Assembly: GCA_016870215.1 (NCBI GenBank) | Contig: VGCD01000001.1 | Coordinates: 243,178 to 307,177 of the forward strand | Direction: 5' to 3' | From: Actinomycetota bacterium | GTDB taxonomy: Bacteria; Actinomycetota; Acidimicrobiia; Acidimicrobiales; Ilumatobacteraceae | Length of the DNA stretch: 64,000 nt | Shown here: piece by piece, positions 25,991 to 36,100 of the stretch | Layout: each line of letters begins with the position of its first letter | How positions within the stretch are numbered: position 1 is the first letter of the stretch | Translations under genes and position numbers: made by a program | The notes under the pieces: generated by a model | What the model was told of the DNA's origin: nothing | Databases searched by the model: none | What the model saw: the letters and a program-made list of their open reading frames with translations, nothing else

Positions 25991-26974
25991 GTGTTAGCAC
26001 TACTTGCAGCAAAGGACTCGTCAAGCGGGGGAGTCGACCTCGACATCGCTGGCTGGCATTGGCCGGTACTTCTCGGGGTGCTCGCCGTCTTGTTGCTCAT
26101 CGACATTTTGGTGATTCACCGCGAAGCCCACGTCGTGCACACGCGTGAGGCGGCGATCGAGTCTGCGGTGTGGATCAGCGTTGGTTTGTTGTTTTCACTC
26201 TTCATTCTTTGGGAGTTCGGCGGGGCAGCTACAGGCGAGTATCTCGGTGGTTACCTCATCGAAAAAAGCCTGAGTGTCGACAACGTCTTCGTGTGGGCAA
26301 TCATCTTCAGCCACTTCAAGGTGCCTCCGCAGTTCCAACACCGCGTGTTGTTCTGGGGCATTTTTGGTGCACTTGCCATGCGTCTCGGGTTCATCTTTGC
26401 CGGAGTTGCTGTCATCAACAATTTCAAGATCACTCTGATCTTGTTCGGAGTGTTCCTGGTGTACACCGGCGTTCAGTTGCTAGCCACCCACCACGAAGGT
26501 TTCGACCCCAGTCAAAGTCGGGCCATCAAGTTGTTCCGTCGAGTAGTGCCTTCGACCGAAAATCTTGACGGTCAGAAGATGTTCACCATTGAGAACGGCA
26601 AGCGACTGGCCACGCCGTTGCTCGCCGTGTTGGTGTTGGTCGAAGTCACCGATGTGATCTTCGCTATCGACTCTGTGCCAGCAGTCTTGGCTGTCACGCG
26701 TGAGCAGTACATCGCATTCGCTTCAAACGCCTTTGCAATCTTGGGGCTTCGCGCGTTGTATTTCTTGCTTGCCGATATGCGCGACCGATTCAAATATCTT
26801 CAGACCGGACTCGGAGTCATTCTCGTGTTCGTGGGCGTGAAAATGGCAGCGTCGTACTGGTACCACCTTCCCATCACGGTGTCGCTCGGTTTCATCGCGC
26901 TCATCTTGGTTGTTTCGGTGGTTGCATCAATCAAGTCCGATTCGTCTGCCGACGGAGCAGTTGAACACCATTAG
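25991..26974 (+). CDS. TerC family integral membrane protein
   Basis: 327 residues with about eight transmembrane helices. The acidic in-membrane motifs are family-typical: EKSLSVDNVFVWAIIF, VTDVIFAIDSVPAVLAVT and NAFAILGLRALYF. TerC proteins (Alx/YkoY type) are linked to metal (Mn) efflux and tellurite resistance. The start is GTG 25991, 3 nt after ppdK. The C-terminus is short and charged. Confidence 0.9.
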   Translation: MLALLAAKDSSSGGVDLDIAGWHWPVLLGVLAVLLLIDILVIHREAHVVHTREAAIESAVWISVGLLFSLFILWEFGGAATGEYLGGYLIEKSLSVDNVFVWAIIFSHFKVPPQFQHRVLFWGIFGALAMRLGFIFAGVAVINNFKITLILFGVFLVYTGVQLLATHHEGFDPSQSRAIKLFRRVVPSTENLDGQKMFTIENGKRLATPLLAVLVLVEVTDVIFAIDSVPAVLAVTREQYIAFASNAFAILGLRALYFLLADMRDRFKYLQTGLGVILVFVGVKMAASYWYHLPITVSLGFIALILVVSVVASIKSDSSADGAVEHH

Positions 26975-26977
26975 TCT
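26972..26977 (+). promoter_or_regulatory. possible -10 element of dnaG
   Basis: TAGTCT overlaps the terC stop codon and ends 8 nt before the dnaG ATG at 26986; no SD is visible. Confidence 0.35.
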
Positions 26978-26985
26978 TGGCCTCT

Positions 26986-28728
26986 ATGGCCATTGTCGAT
27001 GAAGACGTCGAGCGGGTGCGCACTGCCACGTCAATTGTCGATGTCGTTGGTGAATATGTGACGTTGAGGCGGGTTGGTCGCAACCTTGTCGGACTGTGTC
27101 CATTCCACTCAGAAAAATCTGGGTCCTTCAACGTTCGTGAGGACACGGGTCGCTACAAGTGCTTCGGGTGTAACGCCGGTGGCGATGTGTTCACTTTTGT
27201 TCAAGAAATCGAACGCGTCGATTTCGCAACGGCTGTTGAACGGCTTGCGTCAAAAGTGGGCATCGAGTTGCACTACACCTCTGGTGGCAACAAGGGACGC
27301 GATCGTCAGCGCCGCAACGAACTTCTCGAGGTCATGTCTGCGGCGGTCGAGTGGTACCACCAGAACTTACTCGAATCTCCAGACGCTCGAGCGGCACGGG
27401 AATATCTTCGTGCTCGCGGATTGTCTGGCGACGTCGCACGCCACTTCAAGCTGGGTTGGGCTCCCGATGACTGGGACACGTTGTGCACGTCGCTCAAGGT
27501 GTCACCTGACAATCTCCGCGAGGTAGGACTCGGTTTTGTTAACAAGCGTGGTCGCATGCAGGACTCTTTCCGTGCGCGAGTGATGTTTCCGATTTTCGAT
27601 GAGTCGGGAAACCCAGTCGCGTTTGGTGGTCGCGTGTTGCCTGGTTCCACCGACCCCGCCAAGTACAAGAACTCGTCCGAGACTCCGATCTATGCCAAGT
27701 CACGAACCTTGTATGGGGTGAATTGGGCAAAGACTGACATTGTCAAAGCAGATCAAGTCATTGTGTGCGAGGGGTACACCGACGTCATCGGCTTTCATCG
27801 AGCCGGCGTTCCACGGGCGGTGGCAACGTGTGGCACAGCACTGACAGAAGATCATGTCCGCATGCTGAAGCGATTCGCAAAGAAAGTGGTTCTGGCATTT
27901 GATGCTGACGCAGCCGGACAGGGCGCCGCCGCGCGCTTCTACGAGTGGGAAAAGCGCTACGACGTCGAGGTATACGTCGCCAAGTTCCCAGATGGCAGAG
28001 ACCCAGGCGACCTGGCATCGTCTGACCCTGACGCGCTCACACGCGCCGTTGCAGAGCCCACACCGTTTCTTGGTTTCCGTGTGCAGCGGGTGCTCGATGC
28101 CGGAAATGTGCGCACACCAGAGGGTCGTGCCCGCACGGCAGAGGCCGCGGTGTCGGTCATCAACGACCATCCCGATGTCAATGTGCGTCGCATGTATGCA
28201 GCTCAAGTGGCGGCGCACACCTCGATGCCTGCGAGTGATCTCACCAGGGCGGTCGAGCGAGGCAACGTCAGCGAACCGGTGGTCTTCGCGGCCCCAGCAA
28301 AACAAGCGACAGAAGGCGCAGGGTTCATTGCAATCGCACTACTCATTCACCGCTGGGATGACATTGCGCCATGGCTCATCGAGGAACTGTTCGCTGAGGA
28401 CTCGTACCGCGTGGCTTTTCGGGTGCTCGTCGAACAAAACGGCAATGTGGCTCGCGCACTCTCGCAAGTCGAAGGTGACGCAGCTGACGTTTTGGAACGT
28501 GCATCAGTGGTCGACTTTGACGCCGACCCGCTGGTCGAAGCCCGTGCTCTCATTGCGGCAGCGGTTCGACGCGAATTGGCACACCATTCATCCACCGATC
28601 CCGAGCACATTCGCGGTGACCGACAAGCGCGAATCACCCTCGACGCGTTGGGGGATGTCAAACGAGCCGATGCGGCTGCGGTAGAACTTTTGCAATGGCT
28701 AGTGGCGAGGACAACCCCAGAACCGTGA
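26986..28728 (+). CDS. dnaG: DNA primase
   Basis: 580 residues. The zinc-binding domain is CPFHSEKSGSFNVREDT...YKCFGC (C-x2-H...C-x2-C) at residues 38-65. The TOPRIM core has VIVCEGYTDVIGFHRAGV, VLAFDADAAGQGAA and DGRDPGDL. The C-terminal helicase-interaction region is divergent. It synthesises RNA primers for replication. ATG 26986 is preferred over TTG 26977. It overlaps the sigma-factor gene by 34 nt. Confidence 0.95.
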   Translation: MAIVDEDVERVRTATSIVDVVGEYVTLRRVGRNLVGLCPFHSEKSGSFNVREDTGRYKCFGCNAGGDVFTFVQEIERVDFATAVERLASKVGIELHYTSGGNKGRDRQRRNELLEVMSAAVEWYHQNLLESPDARAAREYLRARGLSGDVARHFKLGWAPDDWDTLCTSLKVSPDNLREVGLGFVNKRGRMQDSFRARVMFPIFDESGNPVAFGGRVLPGSTDPAKYKNSSETPIYAKSRTLYGVNWAKTDIVKADQVIVCEGYTDVIGFHRAGVPRAVATCGTALTEDHVRMLKRFAKKVVLAFDADAAGQGAAARFYEWEKRYDVEVYVAKFPDGRDPGDLASSDPDALTRAVAEPTPFLGFRVQRVLDAGNVRTPEGRARTAEAAVSVINDHPDVNVRRMYAAQVAAHTSMPASDLTRAVERGNVSEPVVFAAPAKQATEGAGFIAIALLIHRWDDIAPWLIEELFAEDSYRVAFRVLVEQNGNVARALSQVEGDAADVLERASVVDFDADPLVEARALIAAAVRRELAHHSSTDPEHIRGDRQARITLDALGDVKRADAAAVELLQWLVARTTPEP

Positions 28729-29897
28729 CCAGGGCGCCCTTGCCTGGACCACCGCATCCGAGTGTCGATGCAGGTGAGTGGGCTGCGCTGATCGCATCGC
28801 GATCAGACTCCGGAGAAGTGACACCGAACGATGTCGCCCAAGTATTGCGTGGTGTCGAGCTATCTGAGGAGATCTTGGACTCAGTCACGAAGTTGCTGAA
28901 ACAGGTTGGCATCACCATTGCGAGTGTCGAGCCTGACGACAGCGAACCAGTTGATCATCGGCCCGTTGCAAAAGTAGGTCCTGCGGCTGGTGATGCCGTG
29001 AAGATGTATCTGCACGAGATTGGGCAAGTGAAGTTGCTCACCGCTGAGGACGAGCGCCGATTGGGTAAGGCAATTCGCGATGGCCAACACGCGAAACAAA
29101 AGATGGAAAGTGCGACTTCGCTCGGAGTACGTGAGAAGCGAGAGTTTCGGTCAATCACTCGCGAAGGGGACGAGGCGCTCGAGCACCTCATCAAGGCCAA
29201 CTTAAGGCTCGTTGTTTCAATTGCTCGTCGTTATGAAGGGCGTGAGTTGCAATTCGCCGACCTCATTCAAGAGGGAAACATCGGGCTCATGCGCGCTGCG
29301 GAGAAGTACGACTGGGAAAAAGGCTTCAAGTTCTCAACCTACGCGACGTGGTGGATTCGTCAGGCGATGATGCGCGCTATGGCGGACCAAGGTCGCACCA
29401 TTCGTATTCCAAGTCATGTGGTTGAGCTCATCAATCGAGTTGCCAAGGCTCAACGCGAACTCACTGTCGAATTGGAACGCGAGCCCTCATTTGAAGAGAT
29501 ATCTGAGCGAACACTTCTGGAACCAGAACGCGTCGGAGAGTTGCTGCAGTTGTCGAGCGCAATCGTGAGTCTTGATCAGCCTCTTGGTTCAGAAGAAGAC
29601 TCTGGAACCATTTCCGACAGAGTGCCTGATGGCGCCGAAGCCCCGGTGGAGTTAGCCGAGCGCAATCAATTGATCGCTGCAATCAGTGCAGAATTGCAAC
29701 AACTGCCAGATCGTGATCGTCGGATACTCGAGAAGCGATTCGGAATTCCAGACGGTCAACCACGAACGCTTGACGATGTGGCAAAAGAAGAAGGTGTCAC
29801 GCGCGAGCGAATCCGTCAGATTGAACAAAAGACGCTGGCCCGTATGCGCCATCCGAACAACAGCAGACGTTTGAGAGCATTCCTCGACGAAGAATGA
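28695..29897 (+). CDS. rpoD: principal-type RNA polymerase sigma factor (sigma70, RpoD/SigA)
   Basis: 400 residues, without the long acidic N-terminus of larger RpoD proteins. Region 1.2 is DAVKMYLHEIGQVKLLTAEDE; region 2 has NLRLVVSIARRYEGRELQFADLIQEGNIGLMRAAEKYD and FSTYATWWIRQAMMRAMADQGRTIRIP; region 4.2 ends with TLDDVAKEEGVTRERIRQIEQKTLARMRHP. It sits after dnaG, as in the macromolecular-synthesis operon, but rpsU is not adjacent. Either the housekeeping or a close primary-type sigma. Confidence 0.93.
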   Translation: MASGEDNPRTVTRAPLPGPPHPSVDAGEWAALIASRSDSGEVTPNDVAQVLRGVELSEEILDSVTKLLKQVGITIASVEPDDSEPVDHRPVAKVGPAAGDAVKMYLHEIGQVKLLTAEDERRLGKAIRDGQHAKQKMESATSLGVREKREFRSITREGDEALEHLIKANLRLVVSIARRYEGRELQFADLIQEGNIGLMRAAEKYDWEKGFKFSTYATWWIRQAMMRAMADQGRTIRIPSHVVELINRVAKAQRELTVELEREPSFEEISERTLLEPERVGELLQLSSAIVSLDQPLGSEEDSGTISDRVPDGAEAPVELAERNQLIAAISAELQQLPDRDRRILEKRFGIPDGQPRTLDDVAKEEGVTRERIRQIEQKTLARMRHPNNSRRLRAFLDEE

Positions 29898-29964
29898 CCC
29901 CAACGACTCTTCACGAGCGAAAACATGTGTCGTTGCTGACCGTCGTCAGGGGCATCTGGGGTCA
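29895..29964 (+). other. nested inverted repeats after rpoD
   Basis: TGACCCCA at 29895-29902 is the exact complement of TGGGGTCA at 29957-29964, and CAACGAC at 29901-29907 pairs with GTCGTTG at 29929-29935. This could fold into a structured 3' end of the rpoD transcript, but no T-tract follows, so it is not a standard terminator. Confidence 0.35.
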
Positions 29965-29971
29965 GCGCTGG

Positions 29972-29977
29972 TATCGT
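29972..29977 (+). promoter_or_regulatory. probable -10 element of tRNA-Asn
   Basis: TATCGT, in the same GGTATCGTT context as upstream of tRNA-Val at 6916, lies 11 nt before the tRNA 5' end. Confidence 0.45.
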
Positions 29978-29988
29978 TTCCTCGTCCT

Positions 29989-30061
29989 TCCGGGGTAGCT
30001 CAGTTGGCAGAGCGACGGACTGTTAATCCGTTGGCCGTGGGTTCGAGCCCCACCCCCGGAG
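29989..30061 (+). tRNA. tRNA-Asn (GTT)
   Basis: A 73-nt cloverleaf with acceptor TCCGGGG/CCCCGGA, anticodon stem ACGGA/TCCGT around loop CTGTTAA (anticodon GTT), and T-loop TTCGAGC. CCA is encoded at 30062-30064. Confidence 0.96.
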
Positions 30062-30102
30062 CCAGGGTGTCGGAGCTGAGCTCCGCATTCCCGTCTGTTC
30101 GG

Positions 30103-30176
<74 letters not shown>

Positions 30177-30419
30177 CTCTCAATCGTCGTCATCAGTGTT
30201 ATCGATGAAGGGCCGGGTTTGACCGAAGAGGAACGTGAACGCGCATTTGGCCGTTTCTGGCGCGGGGCGAACCGAGAAAATGACGGTGGAAGTGGTTTGG
30301 GTCTCGCAATCGTTCAGCAACTCGCCACCGCCAGCGGTGGCCATGCAGAATTGCGCGCCGCTCACACCGACGACACCGGCATCTGCGCGGAAGTGCGCAT
30401 GCCGACTGTCCTTACCTAG
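30177..30419 (+). pseudogene. C-terminal remnant of a sensor histidine kinase
   Basis: The frame is open from the base after the tRNA. It reads SIVVISVIDEGPGLTEEERERAFGRFWRGANRENDGG, then SGLGLAIVQQLATASGGHAEL and a stop at 30419. These are the G1 (DEGPG), F and G2 (GSGLGLAIV) boxes of a HATPase_c domain. The sensor, HisKA and N-box are all absent and there is no start codon with SD, so only the last 80 residues of a kinase survive, joined to the tRNA 3' end. An ATG-less start at TTG 30219 is possible but would give an inactive 66-residue peptide. Confidence 0.8.
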
Positions 30420-30994
30420 AAACCCGTGTCTTCACCCAGCCAAGCAGGTGCTCGGCGTAACAAGTCGAGGCTGACATCGCGACACTTGTCGAGCACCGCA
30501 CACAACGCCTCATCGGCGGGGCGATACACACTTGCGAGAGTTATCGGAACGCGAGCCACCATATTGAGGCTTCGCTCTGGCGCGTCCGTGACGCTGTGAA
30601 AACTGTCGATGGCAGATACTTCGACCGGAAGTTCTGTTCCGCCAACGCCTGCAAGTTCCGTGGCAAGAATGAGGAGATCCGGAGGAGCCGGCAGCGGTGG
30701 AAGCGACCACGTGAATACCAACGGGAAAGTGTGCTCAGTCGGAGCTTCGGCATCGGGATCGTCGAGTGCGAGGACCACGTCTTCGAAGGCAAAGAGCATG
30801 CGGGGGTCCACTTCGAGGCTGAGGTGAAGATCGATGGGTCCGTTGCAGGCTTCTTCAGGGTGGACATCAACTTCCCATAGCTGTCGCAGCGAATATGTCT
30901 CCACAAAATGCCGTTCATCATGCACGTGGAAGCCGTGATCAATGGCATGGCTCTTCAGATCGGCCACGAAACCAGCTATGTCAATGACAGCCAC
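30416..30994 (-). CDS. conserved-looking protein of unknown function
   Basis: 192 residues, no signal peptide or membrane helix. Acidic and Leu/Pro rich: an N-terminal helix (MAVIDIAGFVADLKSHAIDHGFHVHDERHF), strands (IDLHLSLEVDPRMLFAFEDVVLAL), a Pro-rich loop TWSLPPLPAPPDLLILATELAG and a C-terminal helical tail. I do not recognise a family. The GTG start is 6 nt after a minus-strand TAGTGT that is part of a bidirectional element shared with the inositol-phosphatase-like gene. Ends by overlapping the kinase remnant by 4 nt. Confidence 0.7.
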   Translation of the reverse strand: MAVIDIAGFVADLKSHAIDHGFHVHDERHFVETYSLRQLWEVDVHPEEACNGPIDLHLSLEVDPRMLFAFEDVVLALDDPDAEAPTEHTFPLVFTWSLPPLPAPPDLLILATELAGVGGTELPVEVSAIDSFHSVTDAPERSLNMVARVPITLASVYRPADEALCAVLDKCRDVSLDLLRRAPAWLGEDTGF

Positions 30995-31000
30995 GATCCG

Positions 31001-31010
31001 ACACTACCGT
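31001..31010. promoter_or_regulatory. symmetric bidirectional -10 element (unknown gene / IMPase-like)
   Basis: ACACTACCGT supplies TACCGT on the plus strand, ending 6 nt before GTG 31017, and TAGTGT on the minus strand, ending 6 nt before GTG 30994. The two hexamers share the central TA. Confidence 0.55.
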
Positions 31011-31016
31011 TTGAAC

Positions 31017-31787
31017 GTGTTCCCACTGACTGCCGCATCTGACGACTCGGACATTCTGTCGTTCTTCCATGATGTGGCTGATGCGGCCGCCGACACTCTA
31101 GACGGAAACGATGACTGGTCGTTGTCGGGTGAACGCGATGGTCAGTACACGGCCGATGTTCTTGTGGATGACGTCGTCGTTGACATGTTGACTGCCGCCG
31201 GCGTGCAAATTCTGTCTGAAGAAAGTGGTGCAGCACGGGTGGCATGGCCACTCGAAGGTGATGATCTGCTCGTGATTGTCGACCCGCTTGATGGCTCTGC
31301 GAATGCAGCCAAAGGAATTCCGTGGTACGCAACCGCATTGTGCGCTGTCGACCGTGACGGTTTACGCGTCGCATTGGTGGCTGAGCAGTCAGGTAGCGAA
31401 CTTCGCTTCTCGGCTATTCGGGGCCGTGGGGCACTGTGTGACGGAATGCCGATTCGTTCGTCATCTTGCACGAAGCTTGCCGACGCCATCGTCGGATTCA
31501 ACGGCACACCATCAGGTCATGGCGGTTGGCGTCAAGCACGAGTGTTCGGTGCAGCGGCGCTCGACTTGTGTCTGGTGGCGCGAGGTGGCCTCGACGGATA
31601 CGTGGATCTTTTTGACCATGGTGTGTGGGACTATGCGGCGTCGCTACTTATTTGTCGTGAAGCCGGATGTGCCATTGGCGAGGCCGACGGACGTGAGTTG
31701 ATACACGTCAATCCTGAAGAGCGATGTTCTCCGATCGTCGCAACGACATCGAAGCTGCTTGATGCGCTGATGTCACTTCGCGTCTGA
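31017..31787 (+). CDS. inositol monophosphatase-family phosphatase
   Basis: 256 residues. Metal-binding motifs are ILSEESGAAR, IVDPLDGSANAAKGIPWYA (the DPxDGS signature) and the C-terminal VDLFDHGVWDYAASLLICREAG (WD motif). These place it in the Li-sensitive IMPase/FBPase superfamily; candidates are inositol-1-phosphatase, histidinol-phosphatase or PAP phosphatase. GTG 31017 is chosen from the promoter element; earlier in-frame ATGs at 30978 and 30984 would overlap the divergent gene. Since no histidinol-phosphatase is seen in the his operon, that role is one possibility. Confidence 0.85.
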   Translation: MFPLTAASDDSDILSFFHDVADAAADTLDGNDDWSLSGERDGQYTADVLVDDVVVDMLTAAGVQILSEESGAARVAWPLEGDDLLVIVDPLDGSANAAKGIPWYATALCAVDRDGLRVALVAEQSGSELRFSAIRGRGALCDGMPIRSSSCTKLADAIVGFNGTPSGHGGWRQARVFGAAALDLCLVARGGLDGYVDLFDHGVWDYAASLLICREAGCAIGEADGRELIHVNPEERCSPIVATTSKLLDALMSLRV

Positions 31788-31802
31788 CGACGCTCGTGCG
31801 TT

Positions 31803-32972
31803 TCAGGAGATGAGTGGTTCGACTTCTTCCTTGAAGCGTGTCATCTGCTCGACGGCTTTGTCGTAGGTGTCGCCGATGAGATGCGGGAAGATCGTCAGGT
31901 ATTCGAAGCCGAGAAGGTCTTTCAGTTTTTGTACTTGCTCGGCGACTTGTTGTGGCGTTCCAAGAAGAATCGTCGAGTTCTCAATTGACTGATCGAGTGT
32001 CGGAATGTGACCCGGCCCAATCGGCTTGCCGTCAGCACCCATGTAGCCGCGACTCCAGCCGTATGGCCCGAGGAACTTCCAGAACTCATCATGTCCGTCG
32101 CGCGCTGTGTGGACGGCTTCTTCGTAGGTGTCTTCAATGCGGGTCGCGACGACGAACATTCGCTTCTCATGCGGCTTCAACGACGTTCCATGTGTCGCAT
32201 CGTGAAGTTCGCCGTAGCGATCCCACAGACGCTTGATGAACGTTGGATGTTGGTTCCAGAACACCGCACTGTGTCCGACCACCGGTGCATATTCGAGCGT
32301 TCCGGGGCTGGTGATCGGTTGCCAGATTTCATACGGAAAGATCGGGCGTGGAATAAGCGTCAGGTGAGTGACGGTTGCACCACGGTCAGGGATGCCCGGT
32401 ACTGGATATGAGAAGAATTTGCCGGTGAAAGAGAACTTCTCTTGTGACAGAGCCATGCGGATGACTTCCATGGCTTCTTCGAACCACTCGCGATTGCGCT
32501 GATCGTCGAGCATGGCTTCGGGATTGTCGTACGAGCCAATGGAGATGTTGTCGTTGTTGAGATGGAGAATCTCGCGAGGAACTGTTCCGCGACCTGCGCC
32601 AAGTATTGCGCGTCCACCAGACAAGTTGTGCAGCGTCGCAAAGTCTTCGGCGAGTCTCAATGGGTTCCATTGTGGAATGACATTGAACATGGCCCCGAAT
32701 CGCAAGTTCTTGGTCTTTGCAGCGATCCACATCGAGATGAGGATGCCATTCGGAATGACTTCGTAGCCTTCGTATTGGAAGTGGTGTTCAGTTGTCCAGA
32801 AACTGTCGAATCCGAGGCGGTCGGCCTCAATTGCCGCATCGACATATTTCTGTGTCGCATCCCAGCATTGGTCATTGGTGAAGAAGCGATCCATCGGGTC
32901 TGGCTTGCCCGCTCCGGCATCGGTCATTTCAACTCCGCCAAAGAAGAAGGCACCTACTTTCAACCCGCCCAT
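31803..32972 (-). CDS. luciferase-like (LLM class, F420-type) oxidoreductase
   Basis: 389 residues of the bacterial luciferase fold: LKVGAFFFGG, ADRLGFDSFWTTEHHFQYEGY, LRFGAMFNVIPQWNPLRLAEDFATLHNLSGGRAILGAGRGTVPRE. Enzymes of this class use F420 or FMN; in Acidimicrobiia many are F420-dependent, but the cofactor is not proven. ATG 32972 has an AGGAAGGG SD 9 nt upstream, better placed than for ATG 32981. Length and the PDPMDRFFTND insertion are longer than the usual 300-350 residues. Confidence 0.85.
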   Translation of the reverse strand: MGGLKVGAFFFGGVEMTDAGAGKPDPMDRFFTNDQCWDATQKYVDAAIEADRLGFDSFWTTEHHFQYEGYEVIPNGILISMWIAAKTKNLRFGAMFNVIPQWNPLRLAEDFATLHNLSGGRAILGAGRGTVPREILHLNNDNISIGSYDNPEAMLDDQRNREWFEEAMEVIRMALSQEKFSFTGKFFSYPVPGIPDRGATVTHLTLIPRPIFPYEIWQPITSPGTLEYAPVVGHSAVFWNQHPTFIKRLWDRYGELHDATHGTSLKPHEKRMFVVATRIEDTYEEAVHTARDGHDEFWKFLGPYGWSRGYMGADGKPIGPGHIPTLDQSIENSTILLGTPQQVAEQVQKLKDLLGFEYLTIFPHLIGDTYDKAVEQMTRFKEEVEPLIS

Positions 32973-33186
32973 GGTCGACATCCCTTCCTAGGTGGACCAA
33001 GTTGATGGTCCGTCCCCGCCGATGACCCTAGTGGGACAGCGTTTGAGCGGTCTTGCCGTCCCTGAACATCGCCAATTTGCTTTTTGTCAACGCTGGGACC
33101 TACCCGGGAACCAAGACGAGTGACCGCTCGTCAGAAGGTAGCGAGTTGCTTGGGAGAGCCTCACTAACATCACCTTCGGGGGTCCC

Positions 33187-36100
33187 ATGAAAAAGCTTCA
33201 AGCACTCGTACTCGGTATTGCTTTGGCGCTCGTTGCCACAGCCTGTGGCCAGTCTCAGGAGACGGCCGTCTATGTCGAGGAAGACACAGAACGCAATGCC
33301 GCTCTGGCAACAGACGATGGACAGCCGTTCTTCGGAATCAGTTGTTGCGTGAAAGACATCGCCAAGGATTCACAAGGCAATTTTTGGATCGGCGGTGACT
33401 TCAACACAATCGGTCGTGTGACGGGTGGTGCAACGCAGGTCTTTCTAGGATCCACCGAGAAAGTGTTGCCTCGAGTGTCGGGGATTGTCTACAAAGTGCT
33501 GTCAGATGGCAACAACGGCTACTACTTGGCCGGCCTCATTGGTGCTGTTGGCACCGCTCGCACTGCGTCAATCGTCCATGTCGGAGCTGATGGAAACTTG
33601 GATCGATCCTTTGCGGCTGCGATTCCTGCCGGAATACCTGTGATTGACCTCGCAGTTGGAACAGACAACAACAATGCGCGAGTGTTGTACGCCGCTGTTC
33701 CAAACGGAATCTTGAAGGTCGACGCGACAACAGGTGCATCACTCGGCACTCTCGCACTCACATTCCGCGGGTTCGAAGCCGTGCCACAGGTTGTGAAGCT
33801 CGAGTCGGTATCTCGCGGACTAGTCGTCACTGGAAGTTTTCTCGTAGCCCGCGCGGTCATCACTGGTGCGATCGTGGTGAACAAGGACGGCTCTCACGCC
33901 GCGTCGGTTTCGCTGTTCAACCGAGACGCCAATGGCACAACGAACTGGGGCGAAGCAATCGCCATCGACTCATACAAAACGAGTCTTGGTGCTGATGCCA
34001 TTTACATCGGAGGAGACTTCAATTCGAGCCTCGTATGGACGGCTGCGAATGGAGCGGCAGTTGAGCCAGAAGCAGTAGGCAATGCCACACGATTGCTCTG
34101 GGAAAACGCCGGTGTGAAAGTGGTGCCCACGGCGAAGTTTGAGGGTGGAACTGTCAACGCAATTTCTGTTGGTGCAACCGGATTCGTGTCAACGGTGTAC
34201 TTCGGTGGCAATTTCACGCGAGCAGTTGCTAGCAACACACTGGACGTGCAAAGACTCGCAGCATTGGTTGAAAACCTGGCGTCAGGGGCGCGGACTATCG
34301 AAGCTGCGGGGTCAGCTAATTCAACAGTGTCAACATTGCTGTACAGCAAAAATGGCAGCTCTGACACGCTCTTTGTTGCAGGTGACTTCACAACTTTAAA
34401 CGGAGCACCTCATTACGGTCTTGCCTTTATGGCGAAGCGCGTATCTGGCTGGGGCGTCGTGACCGTCATTCGCTTCATAAAGACTGATGGTGTCATTAAT
34501 AGCGCCGCGGTCGGGTCATCCGGTTTAGTGGTTGGAGGTAATTTCAATGTTGCCGGTTATCCGATTGGAACTCTTCTTCGGACGGATCCAGACGGCCGAA
34601 TCCTCCCGCAGTCGATCCCGAACCCGCCAAACGGGCCGGTCAACGCTCTCGCGGTTGACAACGGAATGGTCTACGTCGGTGGCAAGTTCGACTCTGTCGG
34701 TGGCAACTTGGTGACCAGTTTTGTGCGGTATCTCGAAAGTGGTGAGTACGACCCTCGGATGCAGGTGCGATTGACGCAAGATTTCGACGTCGCGGAAGTG
34801 AAAGACATTGTTTTCAACGGCGACAAGTTGTACGTGGGTGGATCTTTCACCGGGTTCAACGGGGTCGGAAACCGGAACTTCATTACGGTCGACTCCCGTA
34901 GATTCATCTCGTTGGCGGGTCGTCAGTGGGAGTCAACAAATGGCCCCGTTCGATCAATCGCGGTAAGTCCCGACGGCTCAAAGGTCGCAGTCGCTGGTGA
35001 CTTCACCACGATGTCGGTCGTTGGTCGAAATGGATTGGCCGTCATCGATGAAACGGCGGGAGCAATCACGGACTTCTTGACAGGGGCCGCGCGCGGGTCG
35101 CGTGTGAACTCAGTCGCGTTCGCTCCATCTGGTGATTCGTTGTATCTCGCCTATGAAGCGGGGGATTCGCCGCTTGTTCACCAAGGCCTCAACCGTCAGG
35201 TCATCAAGCGCTTCCCCGACATCGGAGGAAAGATCGAAGTGCTTTCGGTCGGTGGTGGAAAGGTGTACGCGGGTTTGAGCGATCGTCAACTTCGAGTCGT
35301 TGACATCTCGACAAACACGGTGCTCTCTGGTTTCAGCGGGTTCCCACTCGGCACGACGGCACTCGTTGCTGATGCAGACGGAGCATGGATGGCTGGTCGA
35401 GGTTTCAAGATCGGCGAGAACCCGGTGTACGGACCGGTTCGCATTTCAGCTGACGGAAAGATCGAGGTCAGCCCGTCGGCCGAAGCCAACGCCCGACTAA
35501 TCGCCAGCCAGGTGAACGAAACAGTGAGTTCGGTGCCTGCTGAGCCAGAAGTGGTCAACACCACCCCTGTGGCGGACAGTCCAGTGTTCGCGACCGGTGA
35601 CGTTGCAGTGGCTCCACTACCAATCATCGAAACGCTTGTGAGCGCAGCGACTTCGGCCGGCTCTGGCCGAGTATCAGATGCTGCTGGAAATGTCTACGGA
35701 TATCGCATTGCTGCTGATGGCACCATTTCACTTGATCGTGCCGACATCGAACGCTCGACATCGCGCTCTCTGATGGTGACGAAGCTGAAGCCAGGTAACA
35801 AGTCGATGACCGTGACTTTTGTAGCTCCGGCAGGAATCAAGAACGTCAAGATTCGTGCGTATCCGTCGGGTAAGTCGCTCACTTGCTCGCCAGGCAAGAA
35901 GACCGCATGCACCATCAAGAACTTGAATCCACAGTTCTCGTATCGGTTCACAGTCGAAGGCATGCTGGGGAAGAAGAAGGCAGTGTCCCCACGCTCGTTT
36001 GCAACGAAACCAGTGGTGACTGTACGTCGAGGCTCAACGGTTTCCTTGACCACAATCGTGGGTAAGGCCAGTGGATCGACGAAGTATTCCGTGACAGGTG

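Noticed and set aside
29895..29964. Intrinsic terminator of rpoD
   Set aside because: Inverted repeats are present, but the loop is long and there is no T-tract.
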